DNA of 64,000 nt from JAFKFI01 sp963795435 (lineage in GTDB: Bacteria; Pseudomonadota; Alphaproteobacteria; Acetobacterales; Acetobacteraceae). The first letter of the stretch is position 1; the number at the start of each line of letters is the position of its first letter. Below the pieces are notes generated by a model. The model made no database searches. It saw only the letters and a program-made list of their open reading frames with translations, and was not told the DNA's origin. Both the position numbers and the translations under genes were made by a program. Below, in pieces: positions 1 through 8,140 of the stretch. The stretch spans positions 1,240,001-1,304,000 of the forward strand of contig CAWCHV010000007.1 of assembly GCA_963795435.1 (NCBI GenBank). Direction: 5' to 3'.

Positions 1-206
1 CGGGCCTCCGCCGCCGTGCGGTCGGGGCTGTCGTCGTCCACGAACACGACCTCCCAGCGCAGGCCGCTCAGCGCCGTGGCAAGTTTTTCCACGAGCGGGG
101 CGACGTTGGCCCGTTCGTTGAAGCACGGCACCACCACGGTCAGCTCGACCGCGGGAGTCAGGGTGTTTGCGGGCGGCATCTCGGCAAGGGCGGCAGGCAG
201 GGTCAT
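1..206 (-). CDS. Glycosyltransferase family 2, N-terminal fragment
   Basis: The gene runs off the left edge, so only about the first 68 residues are visible. After a short lead it reads ELTVVVPCFNERANV and then EVVFVDDDSPDRT. This is the first beta strand and the DDD/DDS nucleotide-sugar-binding segment of GT2 enzymes such as dolichol-phosphate mannosyltransferase-like proteins. Such enzymes transfer a sugar from a nucleotide donor to a polyprenyl phosphate or other acceptor at the membrane. The ATG at 206 is the first plausible start; a second ATG nine codons later is also possible. The acceptor cannot be inferred from this fragment. Confidence 0.8.
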   Translation of the reverse strand, partial: MTLPAALAEMPPANTLTPAVELTVVVPCFNERANVAPLVEKLATALSGLRWEVVFVDDDSPDRTAAEA

Positions 207-318
207 TCGCATCCGATCGCCCGCCGGGGATTTTTGCCGGTCGGGGGCGAGCGGGGGGATAGCGCAGGCTGGCCACGGGTCAAAGTGTCTCTCCCCCTCC
301 CTTGGGGGGACGAGAAGG

Positions 319-798
319 CTAGAGCGGCACTCCGGCTAGGCTGCGGCTGGTGCGGATGGTTTGCAGGGTCTGCACCCGGCTCACGGTCGGCATTCCGGTG
401 AGCCTCTGCGTAAGCTGGTTCTCGTGCGCGGTGTCGCGCGCCACCAGCTTGAGCAAAAAATCGCCGCCGCCCCGGATCATGTGGCACTCCCGCACCTCCG
501 GCCAGGCGGCGACCTGCTGCTCGAAGGCGGACAGGACGGCCTCCTTCTGGCTGTCGAGCCCGACCACGGCGAAAAAGACGATCTCCCAGCCGAGCATCTG
601 CGGGTCGCTGTCGGCGTGGTAGCCGCGGATCACCCCGGCCTCCTCCAGCCGCCGCACCCGGCGCAGGCAGGGCGGCGCCGAGATGCCAGCGCGGCGGGCG
701 AGCTCGACATTCGTCATGCGCCCGTCGGCCTGCAACTCCATCAGGATGCGGCGGTCTATAGCGTCAAGAAGAGGCGGTTCGGCGATCTGAGGCTTCAT
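319..798 (-). CDS. Lrp/AsnC family transcriptional regulator
   Basis: A protein of 159 residues, the normal size for the family. An N-terminal winged helix-turn-helix (about residues 8-60, LDAIDRRILMELQADGR then NVELARRAGISAPPCLRR) is followed by the RAM ligand-binding domain (about 70-150, with RECHMIRGGGDFLLKLVARD). These regulators form octamers, bind amino acids and act on amino-acid or redox genes. The gene is transcribed away from trxB with 165 bp between them, an arrangement that fits shared or autogenous control. The start at 798 puts the HTH at the usual distance from the N-terminus. Confidence 0.9.
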   Translation of the reverse strand: MKPQIAEPPLLDAIDRRILMELQADGRMTNVELARRAGISAPPCLRRVRRLEEAGVIRGYHADSDPQMLGWEIVFFAVVGLDSQKEAVLSAFEQQVAAWPEVRECHMIRGGGDFLLKLVARDTAHENQLTQRLTGMPTVSRVQTLQTIRTSRSLAGVPL

Positions 799-858
799 GC
801 GGCGGGGAGCGGCCGGAAGGCCGAGCCTGTGTTGTTTCCAGGGAGCGCGGTGCCACGA

Positions 859-867
859 AATAATATT
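859..867. promoter_or_regulatory. AT-rich palindrome in the lrp/trxB divergent promoter region
   Basis: AATAATATT is a perfect 9-bp palindrome within an unusually AT-rich patch of an otherwise GC-rich intergenic region. It lies between the start codons at 798 and 964. Lrp-type proteins bind loosely palindromic AT-rich sites, often in their own promoter, so this is a candidate operator or a -10 region. This is inference only. Confidence 0.3.
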
Positions 868-963
868 GCACGCCAGCGTGCCCGCAAGGGCGAAAACCGC
901 GCTTCCTTGTCGGACGGCCGGGCCGCCCGATATGGTCCACAGCCCTTCAAGCAACCCGGACCC

Positions 964-1977
964 ATGCCTCCCATGCCCGAAACCCACCGCACCCGCGTCC
1001 TCATCATCGGCGCGGGGCCCGCCGGCTACACCGCCGCGGTCTACGCCGCCCGCGCCAGTCTCTCCCCGGTGCTGGTGGCCGGCCTGCAGCCAGGCGGGCA
1101 GCTGATGATCACGACGGACGTGGAGAACTATCCGGGTTTCGCCGAGGTGATCCAGGGGCCGTGGCTGATGGAGCAGATGGAGGCGCAGGCGGTGCATGTC
1201 GGCACGCGCGTCGTCCACGACCTGATCACCGAGGTGGATTTCTCGGCGACCCCGTTCCGCTGCGTGGCCAATTCGGGCGACGTGTTCCTGGCCAATTCGG
1301 TCGTCATCGCGACGGGCGCCCAGGCGCGCTGGCTCGGGCTGCCGTCGGAGAAGGCGTTCTCCGGCGCCGGGGTTTCGGCCTGCGCCACCTGCGATGGCTT
1401 CTTCTTTCGCGGCAAGGAGGTCGCCGTGGTCGGCGGCGGCAACACCGCCGTCGAGGAGGCGCTCTTTCTCACCAACCACGCCACCAAGGTCACGCTGATC
1501 CACCGCCGGGACCGGCTGCGGGCCGAGCAGATCCTGCAGGACCGGCTGTTCCGCAACCCGAGGATCTCGGTGGTCTGGGACAGCGCGGTCGAGGAGGTGC
1601 TGGGGCGGAGCGACCCGCCCAAGGCCGTCACGGGCGTGCGGCTCAGGAACGTGCGGACCGGCGCCACGAGCGACATCGGCGTCGACGGGCTGTTCGTGGC
1701 GATCGGCCATGATCCGGCGACCGCGCTGTTCCGTGGCCAGGTCGAGCTCGACGATCAGGGCTACATCCTGATCGCGCCGTGGTCCACGGCGACGTCGCGG
1801 CCGGGGGTGTTCGCGGCCGGGGACGTGGCGGACGCAAAGTTCCGCCAGGCCGTCACCGCGGCGGGCATGGGCTGCATGGCGGCGCTGGAGGCGGAGAAAT
1901 ATCTGGCCGAGCACGCCGCCGACCCAGCCGAACGGGCATCGGCCGACGCGATGCCGATGATCGGCGCCTGGGACTAG
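964..1977 (+). CDS. trxB: Thioredoxin-disulfide reductase
   Basis: A flavoprotein that uses NADPH to reduce thioredoxin in the cytoplasm. Its 337 residues include the FAD-binding GAGPAGYTAAVYAAR near the N-terminus, the redox-active CATCD (about residue 140), the NADPH-binding GGGNTAVEEALFLT and the C-terminal FAD motif GVFAAGDV. All are in family order. The Met at 964 is followed by another at 973; either leaves the FAD motif intact. A roughly 20-residue C-terminal tail extends past the usual end. A LysR gene follows on the same strand after a gap of about 270 bp. Confidence 0.97.
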   Translation: MPPMPETHRTRVLIIGAGPAGYTAAVYAARASLSPVLVAGLQPGGQLMITTDVENYPGFAEVIQGPWLMEQMEAQAVHVGTRVVHDLITEVDFSATPFRCVANSGDVFLANSVVIATGAQARWLGLPSEKAFSGAGVSACATCDGFFFRGKEVAVVGGGNTAVEEALFLTNHATKVTLIHRRDRLRAEQILQDRLFRNPRISVVWDSAVEEVLGRSDPPKAVTGVRLRNVRTGATSDIGVDGLFVAIGHDPATALFRGQVELDDQGYILIAPWSTATSRPGVFAAGDVADAKFRQAVTAAGMGCMAALEAEKYLAEHAADPAERASADAMPMIGAWD

Positions 1978-2246
1978 ACGGGCGGATTTTGGGCCGCGGC
2001 AGCGCCGAAACGCCGATCCGTCGCGGTCTGCGTCAGTAAGTGGTTGCATCGACAACCAGGAAGCCGAAAACTGCATGGCTGAGAAAGCGGCATCACGGAC
2101 CGGGCGCGAGTCGGTCCTCGAAGGCCGTTCGAGCAACTCCGTGCGGCGGAGCAGTAAGGGCAGGTTTCATACGATCCGCTCGGCGGCGGCACCCGGCGCG
2201 ACCACGCGCCGACCGATCTGCCTGGGCGGCACGGGAGTGGCTGGGC

Positions 2247-3131
2247 ATGGACTGGGACAAGCTGCGCGTCTTCCACGCGGTGGCCGAGGCGGGGAGCTTC
2301 ACCCATGCGGGCGACACGCTCAATTTGAGCCAGTCGGCCGTGTCACGGCAGATCTCGGCCCTCGAGGAGTCGCTGCAGGTCCCGCTATTCCATCGCCACG
2401 CGCGCGGGCTGATCCTGACCGAGCAGGGCGAGCAGCTCAACCGCACGGTGCGGGAGGTGTTCGCCAAGCTGGCGATGACCGAGGCGCTGCTCACTGAAAG
2501 CAAGGAGAAGCCGGCCGGGCGGCTCAAAGTGACCACGACGGTTGGTTTCGGCGCCAGTTGGCTGGCGCCGCGCCTGCAAGGCTTTCTCGAAGCCTATCCG
2601 GACGTGTCGGTGACGTTGCTGCTCGACGATACCGACCTCGATCTGGCGATGCGGGAGGCGGATGTGGCGATCCGCATGCATCCGCCGAAGCAGCCCGACC
2701 TCGTGCAGCGGCATTTGCTGACGATGGAATGGGTGGTCTGCGCCTCGCCCGACTACCTGAAAAAGCACGGCGTGCCGCAGCGGGCCGAGGATCTGGACGC
2801 GCACCGGCTGATCCTGTTCGGCGAGTATCGCGTTCCCGTCGAGGACATCAACTGGCTGGCTGAGGTCGGCCGCCGGCCCGGCAACCCCCGCCGCGCGCTG
2901 CTCGACGTGAACAGCACCCAGGCAATGCTGCTGGCGATCCGCTCCGGCCTCGGCATCGGCGCGCTGCCCGATTTCATTGTGACCGAGGAAGAGGGACTGG
3001 TCCGTCTGCTGACGGACCTCAAATCGCCCAAGGTGGACGTGTATTTCGTCTACCCCGAGGAACTGCGGAACTCGAAGCGGGTGGCGGTATTCCGCGATTT
3101 CCTGCTCGCCCGGCTGGCCGAACTGCAATAG
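2247..3131 (+). CDS. LysR family transcriptional regulator
   Basis: A protein of 294 residues starting MDWDKLRVFHAVAEAGSFT, a typical LysR start. The HTH covers about residues 1-60 (LNLSQSAVSRQISALEESL), followed by the type-2 periplasmic-binding effector domain (about 90-290). The reading frame stays open upstream to 2040, but that sequence does not look like LysR and the ATG at 2247 fits the family exactly. Downstream of trxB on the same strand, it may regulate redox genes. The effector is unknown. Confidence 0.93.
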   Translation: MDWDKLRVFHAVAEAGSFTHAGDTLNLSQSAVSRQISALEESLQVPLFHRHARGLILTEQGEQLNRTVREVFAKLAMTEALLTESKEKPAGRLKVTTTVGFGASWLAPRLQGFLEAYPDVSVTLLLDDTDLDLAMREADVAIRMHPPKQPDLVQRHLLTMEWVVCASPDYLKKHGVPQRAEDLDAHRLILFGEYRVPVEDINWLAEVGRRPGNPRRALLDVNSTQAMLLAIRSGLGIGALPDFIVTEEEGLVRLLTDLKSPKVDVYFVYPEELRNSKRVAVFRDFLLARLAELQ

Positions 3132-3248
3132 GCCGACCCGCGAAAGATTTCCGCTTGGTCATGCAGCGCCGACATGGCGGCATCCGGCTTTTGCTGCTGG
3201 CAGGAACGACAGGCACTCCATATCGTTCCCTCGACAGATACGGCGGCG

Positions 3249-3358
3249 GTGCCGCTAGTCTTCCTGCCCGAGTGGCTGGAAAAGGGGTCGATGACCCCTT
3301 CGTCTCCCAGACGTGAAGCCTCCCTGTTACTTGCCCCCGGGTACCGCCCGGGGGCTTT
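3249..3358 (+). ncRNA. Candidate trans-acting sRNA (suhB/alpha-r8, MmgR-like)
   Basis: No convincing gene lies between 3132 and 3486. The stretch has three ordered hairpins: GGGGTC/GACCCC around 3283-3297, a small GTCT/AGAC stem with a CCC loop just after it, and a strong intrinsic terminator. Between the last two is an unpaired segment GTGAAGCCTCCCTG, carrying the pyrimidine-rich anti-Shine-Dalgarno type motif common in alphaproteobacterial sRNAs. From memory the layout and this motif recall the suhB/alpha-r8 family. Family assignment is tentative; presence of a structured RNA is better supported. Confidence 0.5.
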
Positions 3359-3359
3359 T
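3333..3359 (+). terminator. Rho-independent terminator of the candidate sRNA
   Basis: A perfect 9-bp GC stem (GCCCCCGGG paired with CCCGGGGGC) with a 5-nt loop is followed directly by TTTT. It is about 200 bp past the LysR stop and more likely ends the sRNA than the LysR mRNA. Confidence 0.85.
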
Positions 3360-3486
3360 CTTTGGCCGTGTGTCATTCCTCCAAACAGATTAACGGCGCG
3401 TCGCACATTCGCATACTTGTATCTCTTTTGCGAGAATCGTAACAGCCTGCTTGTGGTTTTGGACGAACAACGAATGGAGGTCGTCT

Positions 3487-3784
3487 ATGCTGTTCCTGGT
3501 GATCAGCGATCCGCGTCCCGAGCCGCCCACCGGCATCGCGGCGTCGCGGCAGCGATTCTGGACCTGGGTGGACCCGCTGATCACGGCGGGGCGCGTCCGC
3601 TCGATCCATGCCAAGGTTGGCCGTGGCGCGGTCGCGCTGTTCGACGTGGACTTCGAACGAGATGCTTCACGGCTTCTTGAATGCGTGGGCCGACATCATT
3701 CCAGCCAGGTTCGAAATCCACGCGCTGATCGCGCCGGACAGCGCGCGGCAATTCCTCGCGGAGCAGCAAAGCAGACCGGAGTGA
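3487..3784 (+). pseudogene. Small conserved protein of unknown function, frameshifted
   Basis: The first 55 codons read MLFLVISDPRPEPPTG and onward, ending VALFDVD. The frame then breaks. Dropping one T of the TT at 3652-3653 restores SNEMLHGFLNAWADIIPARF and a stop at 3782-3784, giving a 98-residue protein that ends 6 bp before the next start. The restored protein looks like a compact alpha/beta ferredoxin-like fold of the muconolactone-isomerase-like size class; I do not recognise a function. It is either a recent single-base insertion or a sequence error. Confidence 0.6.
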
Positions 3785-3790
3785 CCGGCG

Positions 3791-4909
3791 ATGGACGCTG
3801 AGCTCGCCGTCACGGCCGGCGCCATCATCGCCTACCGGCTGTTCGAAATCGCGTACGCCATCGACCTGAGCCGGGCGGAGGCGATTTGGGCCAGCCGAGC
3901 ACGAACCGCCAGCACGCGCGGACGGTTAAGCGCCACGCCGCCAAAGGCGGTCGCGTTCGGCGTGCCGCCGCTGGCCCTGATGCTGGACCCACTCATGCTG
4001 ACCCTGGATGGCATCCAGGTTCCCGCGGCGGTGACGGTCCGGTTATACGATTTCGGCGTCATCAGCATCGCCCTGCGCATTCCCGCCGAGTCGGCGTCAT
4101 GGGGCGCGTTCACCGCCCGGCTGAACGCGATGGATCGCTGCGTCGGGCTTGGTGCGGAATGCGCCGTCTGGTCCGAGATGCTTGCTGGTTTGCGACGCGA
4201 CTTCGATGGCGCGCTAACGCGCCCGATCTCCTTGCCGCTGGAGGAAGATTTTCTCGTCGGCGTGGTGAACGCATTCTCGGAGACGCTGACCGCGAACGAG
4301 CTGCAGGAGCGCGTGGACCTCGTCCCGCTGCTGTCGGGCGAACAACGGCCGCTATCGGAGGCCGCCCAACACGACCTGCTGCGCCAGCGCTTCTCGTACT
4401 ACACTGACGATCTGGTGGCGCTCACCTGGGACCGGGCGTTCATCTACGAGCCGCGTGGCGATTCCGACGTGATCGACGTGCTGGAGGTAGCCAACGCGCA
4501 ACTGCTCGAAATGCGCTATTACGACGAGCAACTCGATGCCGAGTTGCCGCGCATGTACAACCTGGTCGAGGCAACGCGCCGCACGACGATGCTGCTGGCA
4601 TCGCGGCGGTTCGCCAAATTGGCCCGACAGTTGTACACACTGGTCGCCGAGGTGACGGAGCTCACCGAGAAAGTCGACAACGCGCTGCAGGTGACGGAGG
4701 ACGTCTATCTCGCGCGGGTCTACGCTGCGGCACTTGAGCTGTTCCGCGTGCCGACCGTGAGCGCAGCCGTGGACCGCAAGCTCGCCATTATTCGCGACAC
4801 CTACACGGCGCTGTACGACGAAGCCTCCGGCAGTCGTTCGGAGCTCCTGGAGATCATCATCCTGGTGCTGATCGCCCTCGAGATCGTGCTGCCGCTGGTC
4901 CGTCCGTAG
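3791..4909 (+). CDS. RMND1/DUF155-like membrane-anchored protein
   Basis: 372 residues. The middle has the charged RYYDEQLDAELPRMYNLVEATRR pattern (partly shown) typical of the C-terminal half of RMD1/YagE proteins. The end is a single hydrophobic segment ELLEIIILVLIALEIVLPLV (about 351-370), as in that family, where it anchors the protein in the inner membrane. The molecular function is unknown. It starts 6 bp after the frameshifted small gene, so the two are probably co-transcribed. It converges on the next gene with 5 bp between stops. Confidence 0.65.
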   Translation: MDAELAVTAGAIIAYRLFEIAYAIDLSRAEAIWASRARTASTRGRLSATPPKAVAFGVPPLALMLDPLMLTLDGIQVPAAVTVRLYDFGVISIALRIPAESASWGAFTARLNAMDRCVGLGAECAVWSEMLAGLRRDFDGALTRPISLPLEEDFLVGVVNAFSETLTANELQERVDLVPLLSGEQRPLSEAAQHDLLRQRFSYYTDDLVALTWDRAFIYEPRGDSDVIDVLEVANAQLLEMRYYDEQLDAELPRMYNLVEATRRTTMLLASRRFAKLARQLYTLVAEVTELTEKVDNALQVTEDVYLARVYAAALELFRVPTVSAAVDRKLAIIRDTYTALYDEASGSRSELLEIIILVLIALEIVLPLVRP

Positions 4910-4914
4910 CGCCG

Positions 4915-5445
4915 TCAGCCCGCCGGATAGGGTCGCAGCGCCTCCGGCGCGCGCATGTCGCGAGGCACCTCGAAATCGCGTGCGGCGCCCCGCATCGCCG
5001 CCGCCGGCTTGGACCATCCGCTCCGGTCGCCGTAGTCCCGCCTCACCGGTTCGCGCGCGCGGCGGCGGCTGGCGGCGAGCGACTGGGCGCAGAACACGTC
5101 CAGGCCAGTGACCGCCACAACCGTCGCGAGCGCCGCGAACACCGAGCCCCGGCGCGGATTGTCAGCCGTGAGACCGCTCGCGAGGGTACCGAAATCCAGC
5201 ACGTCGCCGCCGACCCGCGCCCAAATCCACGGGACGGGATCCGATGCAGCGAGGATGCCGACGCCCATCGCGATCTCGCGCGCGCCGTACCCCGCCAGCA
5301 GGTGCTTGCGGTCCTTCATGCCGAGCGTGTCCGCGAGGGTGCGGGGTGCGGCCAGCTCGGCAACGCCGAGCGCGATGCTGAACCAGCCGAGCCCGCGCGC
5401 AAGGGCCTCGGCGGACCCGGCCGATACCGGCGCCGCGCGCCTCAT
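4915..5445 (-). CDS. Membrane protein paired with the downstream-named alcohol dehydrogenase
   Basis: 176 residues. Hydrophobic segments lie around residues 18-35 (GWFSIALGVAELAAP), 48-66 (YGAREIAMGVGILAAS), 70-90 and 102-122. The AREIAMGVGIL region recalls the membrane part attached to SRPBCC cyclase/dehydrase proteins. The last 50 residues are charged and look unstructured. Its start overlaps the stop of the alcohol dehydrogenase gene by 4 bp, so the two are translationally coupled. Function unknown. Confidence 0.65.
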   Translation of the reverse strand: MRRAAPVSAGSAEALARGLGWFSIALGVAELAAPRTLADTLGMKDRKHLLAGYGAREIAMGVGILAASDPVPWIWARVGGDVLDFGTLASGLTADNPRRGSVFAALATVVAVTGLDVFCAQSLAASRRRAREPVRRDYGDRSGWSKPAAAMRGAARDFEVPRDMRAPEALRPYPAG

Positions 5446-6611
5446 GGCCGCAGCACCACCTTGATGCAGCCATCCTGCTTGTCGCGGAACGCCTTGTACA
5501 TCCCCGGACCCTCCTCGAGCCCGACGCGGTGGGTGATGACGAAAGAGGGGTCGATCTGGCCTTCCTCAATGCGGCGCAGCAGGTCGTCGGTCCAGCGGTT
5601 CACGTGCGTCTGGCCGGTCCGCATCGTCAGGCCCTTGTTCATGAACGCGCCGAAGGGGATTTTATCCAACAGCCCGCCGTAGACGCCTGGGACGGACAGG
5701 GTGCCGGCGGGACGGCAGACATACATCATCTCGCGCAGCACGTGCGGCCGATCGGTCTCCAGCATCACCGCCTGCTTGGCGCGGTCGTAAAGCGAGTTGA
5801 TCGAGCGCGTCGCGTGCGCCTCCAACCCGACCGCATCGATGCACTTCTCAGGCCCCTTGCCGTGAGTCAGCTCTTGCAGGCGCTCGACGACGCTCTCCTC
5901 GTCGAAATTGATTGTGATGGCGCCGCCGGCGCGTGCCATGTCGAGGCGCTCGGGGATGTGGTCGATCGCAACGACCTGTTTCGCGCCGAGCAGCACGGCG
6001 CTGCGGATCGCGAACTGGCCGACCGGACCCGCGCCCCAGATCGCCACGGTGTCGGTCGGCTCGATGTCGCACTGGACCGCCGCCTGCCACCCGGTCGGGA
6101 AGATGTCGCCTAGGAACAGCACCTGCTCGTCTGTGAGACCGTCGGGGATCTTCACCGCGCTGGCGTCGGCGCACGGAACCCGGACATATTCCGCCTGCCC
6201 GCCGGGATAGCCGCCGGTGAGATGGGTGTAGCCGAACAGCCCGGCGGTGGTGTGGCCGAACAGTTTGTCGGCGACATCCTTGTTGCGGTTGGAGCGTTCG
6301 CAGACCGAGAAGAACCCGCGTTTGCACTGGTCGCACTCGCCGCAGATAATGGTGAAGGGCACCACCACGCGGTCGCCCTTCTTCAGCCGGTGGTTCTCCG
6401 AGCCGACCTCGACGACCTCGCCCATGAACTCGTGGCCCATGATGTCGCCGTTCTTCATTCCGGGCATGAAGCCGTCATAAAGGTGAAGGTCGGAACCGCA
6501 GATCGCGCAGGCAGTGACTTTCACGATCGCGTCGCGCGGCTGCTCGATGGCCGGATCGGGCACCGTGTCGCACCGGATGTCGTGCTTGCCGTGCCAGACC
6601 AGTGCGCGCAT
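5442..6611 (-). CDS. Zinc-dependent alcohol dehydrogenase (formaldehyde/threonine dehydrogenase-like)
   Basis: 389 residues, medium-chain dehydrogenase fold. Catalytic zinc ligands are in CAICGSDLHLYDG and GHEFMGEVVEVG. The structural zinc site is CGECDQCKRGFFSVC (four Cys). The NAD-binding glycines are in AIWGAGPVGQFAIRSAVLLGA. The length and the insertion with FGYTHLTGGYPGGQAEYVRVP match the glutathione-independent formaldehyde dehydrogenase-like clade. The likely reaction is NAD-linked oxidation of an alcohol or aldehyde; substrate not determinable. It is the penultimate gene of the minus-strand run. Confidence 0.9.
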   Translation of the reverse strand: MRALVWHGKHDIRCDTVPDPAIEQPRDAIVKVTACAICGSDLHLYDGFMPGMKNGDIMGHEFMGEVVEVGSENHRLKKGDRVVVPFTIICGECDQCKRGFFSVCERSNRNKDVADKLFGHTTAGLFGYTHLTGGYPGGQAEYVRVPCADASAVKIPDGLTDEQVLFLGDIFPTGWQAAVQCDIEPTDTVAIWGAGPVGQFAIRSAVLLGAKQVVAIDHIPERLDMARAGGAITINFDEESVVERLQELTHGKGPEKCIDAVGLEAHATRSINSLYDRAKQAVMLETDRPHVLREMMYVCRPAGTLSVPGVYGGLLDKIPFGAFMNKGLTMRTGQTHVNRWTDDLLRRIEEGQIDPSFVITHRVGLEEGPGMYKAFRDKQDGCIKVVLRP

Positions 6612-6686
6612 GTCCTGAATTCCCTGCCCGGAGACCAGCGCACAACGCGGCCCGAGGCCGGCGAGTTGGTTCCGCAGGCGGAAGGC

Positions 6687-8132
6687 TCAGGGGCAGGCGG
6701 ACGTTCGGGCCTCGCCGATCCGGATCACGGCCGCCACCAGGGCCTCGATGTCGCAGGTCCGGGTGCGGTGATTGACGATCGCCGCGCGGATCGCGAGGCG
6801 GCCGTCGATGGTCGTGGTTGAGGGCGCCGCCACGCCGGCTTCCTGCAGGTCGGCGACGATGGCGACGTTCAGCGCGTCGAGGTCGCCTTCGGCCGCGACG
6901 AAGCGGAAGCACACGATATTGAGCGCGACTGGGGCGAGCCGTTCCAGGGACGGCGCTGCATCGACCTCTGCGGCGAGCGTGCGGGCCAGGGCGCAGCACC
7001 GCTCGACCACGGCACCGAGCCTGTCGCAGCCGTAGACCAGCAGGGTCATCCACACTTTCAGCGCCCGGAAACCGCGCGAGAGGTCGGGGCCGAGATCGCA
7101 GGGCCAGGGATGGCCGCCGGCGAGGCCGCGGCTCTCGCGGCGGAGATAGGCGGCGGGGGCGGCGAAGGCGGCGAGTTGGGCGGCGGGATCGCGCACCAGG
7201 ATGCAGCCGCAATCGTAGGGAACCTGCGCCCATTTGTGGAAATCGAAAGCAATTGAGTCCGCCTGTTCGATGCCCGCAAGCAACGGGCGCAGCGCCGGCG
7301 ACAGCGCCGCCATCGCGCCGAACGCGGCATCGACGTGCAGCCATAATTTTTCGGTCCGGCAGAACCCAGCCAGGCCAGCCAGATCATCAATCGCGCCGAT
7401 ATCGACGCTGCCGGCGGTGCCGACCACCATGAACGGCGCCGCGCCAGATGCCCGATCGCGCGCGACCGCCTCGGCGAGCGCGGACAGCACCATCCGGCCA
7501 TCGGCATCGCAGGCGATCAGCCGCAGCGCGCCGGTGCCGAGCCCCGCCATGTCCATCGCCCGCGACACGCAGCCATGCGCGGCGGCGGAGGCGTAGGCGA
7601 CGAGCCGGGAGCCGCCCACGCCGTCGCGTCGGGCATCGGCGCCAACGGCCGCCGTGCGCGCGACCAGCACCGCGATCAAATTGGCGATCGAGGTTCCCGT
7701 CACCAGCAGGCCGGAGGTCTCGGCTGGCAGGCCGAGCATCTCGGCGGCCCAGCGTATCACCTGCCGCTCGACCTCGATCGGCGCGTGATCGCGCCCGCCG
7801 AGATTGGCGTTCAAGCCGCCGGCGAGCAGTTCGGCCAGCATCCCCACCGGATTGCCGCCGCCATGCACCCAGCCCATGAAGCGCGGGTGGGTGTTGCCGG
7901 TGGCGTAGGGCTCGATCAGCCGGCGGAATTGCGCGTAGACGGCCTCGGGTTCGCTCGGCGCGCGAGGCAGCGGTGCCCGGAGTTCGGCCCGCAGCGCCTG
8001 CGGCATCGGCTGCCAGACCGCCCGGTCGCGCACGCCGGCGAGGTGGTCGATCATGTCGTCGACCATGCAGTGCCCCAACGCCCGCAGCGCCGTCCAGTCC
8101 CTGGGATCGAGCCCGCTCGCGTCCGGCTCCAT
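6687..8132 (-). CDS. PLP-dependent (group II) amino-acid decarboxylase
   Basis: 481 residues of the aromatic-L-amino-acid/glutamate decarboxylase family. Visible signatures are NTHPRFMGWVHGG near the N-terminus, TSGLLVTGTSIANL (PLP phosphate region), LWLHVDAAFGA (Asp that contacts the PLP ring nitrogen) and the Schiff-base lysine in SIAFDFHKWAQVPYDCG. It converts an L-amino acid to an amine and CO2 in the cytoplasm. The ATG at 8132 is preferred; upstream in-frame sequence overlaps the GH5 gene and is not decarboxylase-like. In an operon with a polyamine-type transporter an amine-forming role is suggestive but unproven. Confidence 0.88.
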   Translation of the reverse strand: MEPDASGLDPRDWTALRALGHCMVDDMIDHLAGVRDRAVWQPMPQALRAELRAPLPRAPSEPEAVYAQFRRLIEPYATGNTHPRFMGWVHGGGNPVGMLAELLAGGLNANLGGRDHAPIEVERQVIRWAAEMLGLPAETSGLLVTGTSIANLIAVLVARTAAVGADARRDGVGGSRLVAYASAAAHGCVSRAMDMAGLGTGALRLIACDADGRMVLSALAEAVARDRASGAAPFMVVGTAGSVDIGAIDDLAGLAGFCRTEKLWLHVDAAFGAMAALSPALRPLLAGIEQADSIAFDFHKWAQVPYDCGCILVRDPAAQLAAFAAPAAYLRRESRGLAGGHPWPCDLGPDLSRGFRALKVWMTLLVYGCDRLGAVVERCCALARTLAAEVDAAPSLERLAPVALNIVCFRFVAAEGDLDALNVAIVADLQEAGVAAPSTTTIDGRLAIRAAIVNHRTRTCDIEALVAAVIRIGEARTSACP

Positions 8133-8140
8133 GCGCGTTC

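Noticed and set aside
2041..2058. Hairpin TGGTTG/CAACCA after trxB as a terminator
   Set aside because: Only 6 bp of stem and no T-run on either strand.
799..2136. Upstream extension of the Lrp-type gene to a 605-residue protein
   Set aside because: The added part is antisense to trxB and has no homologous features; the Lrp domain starts at 798.
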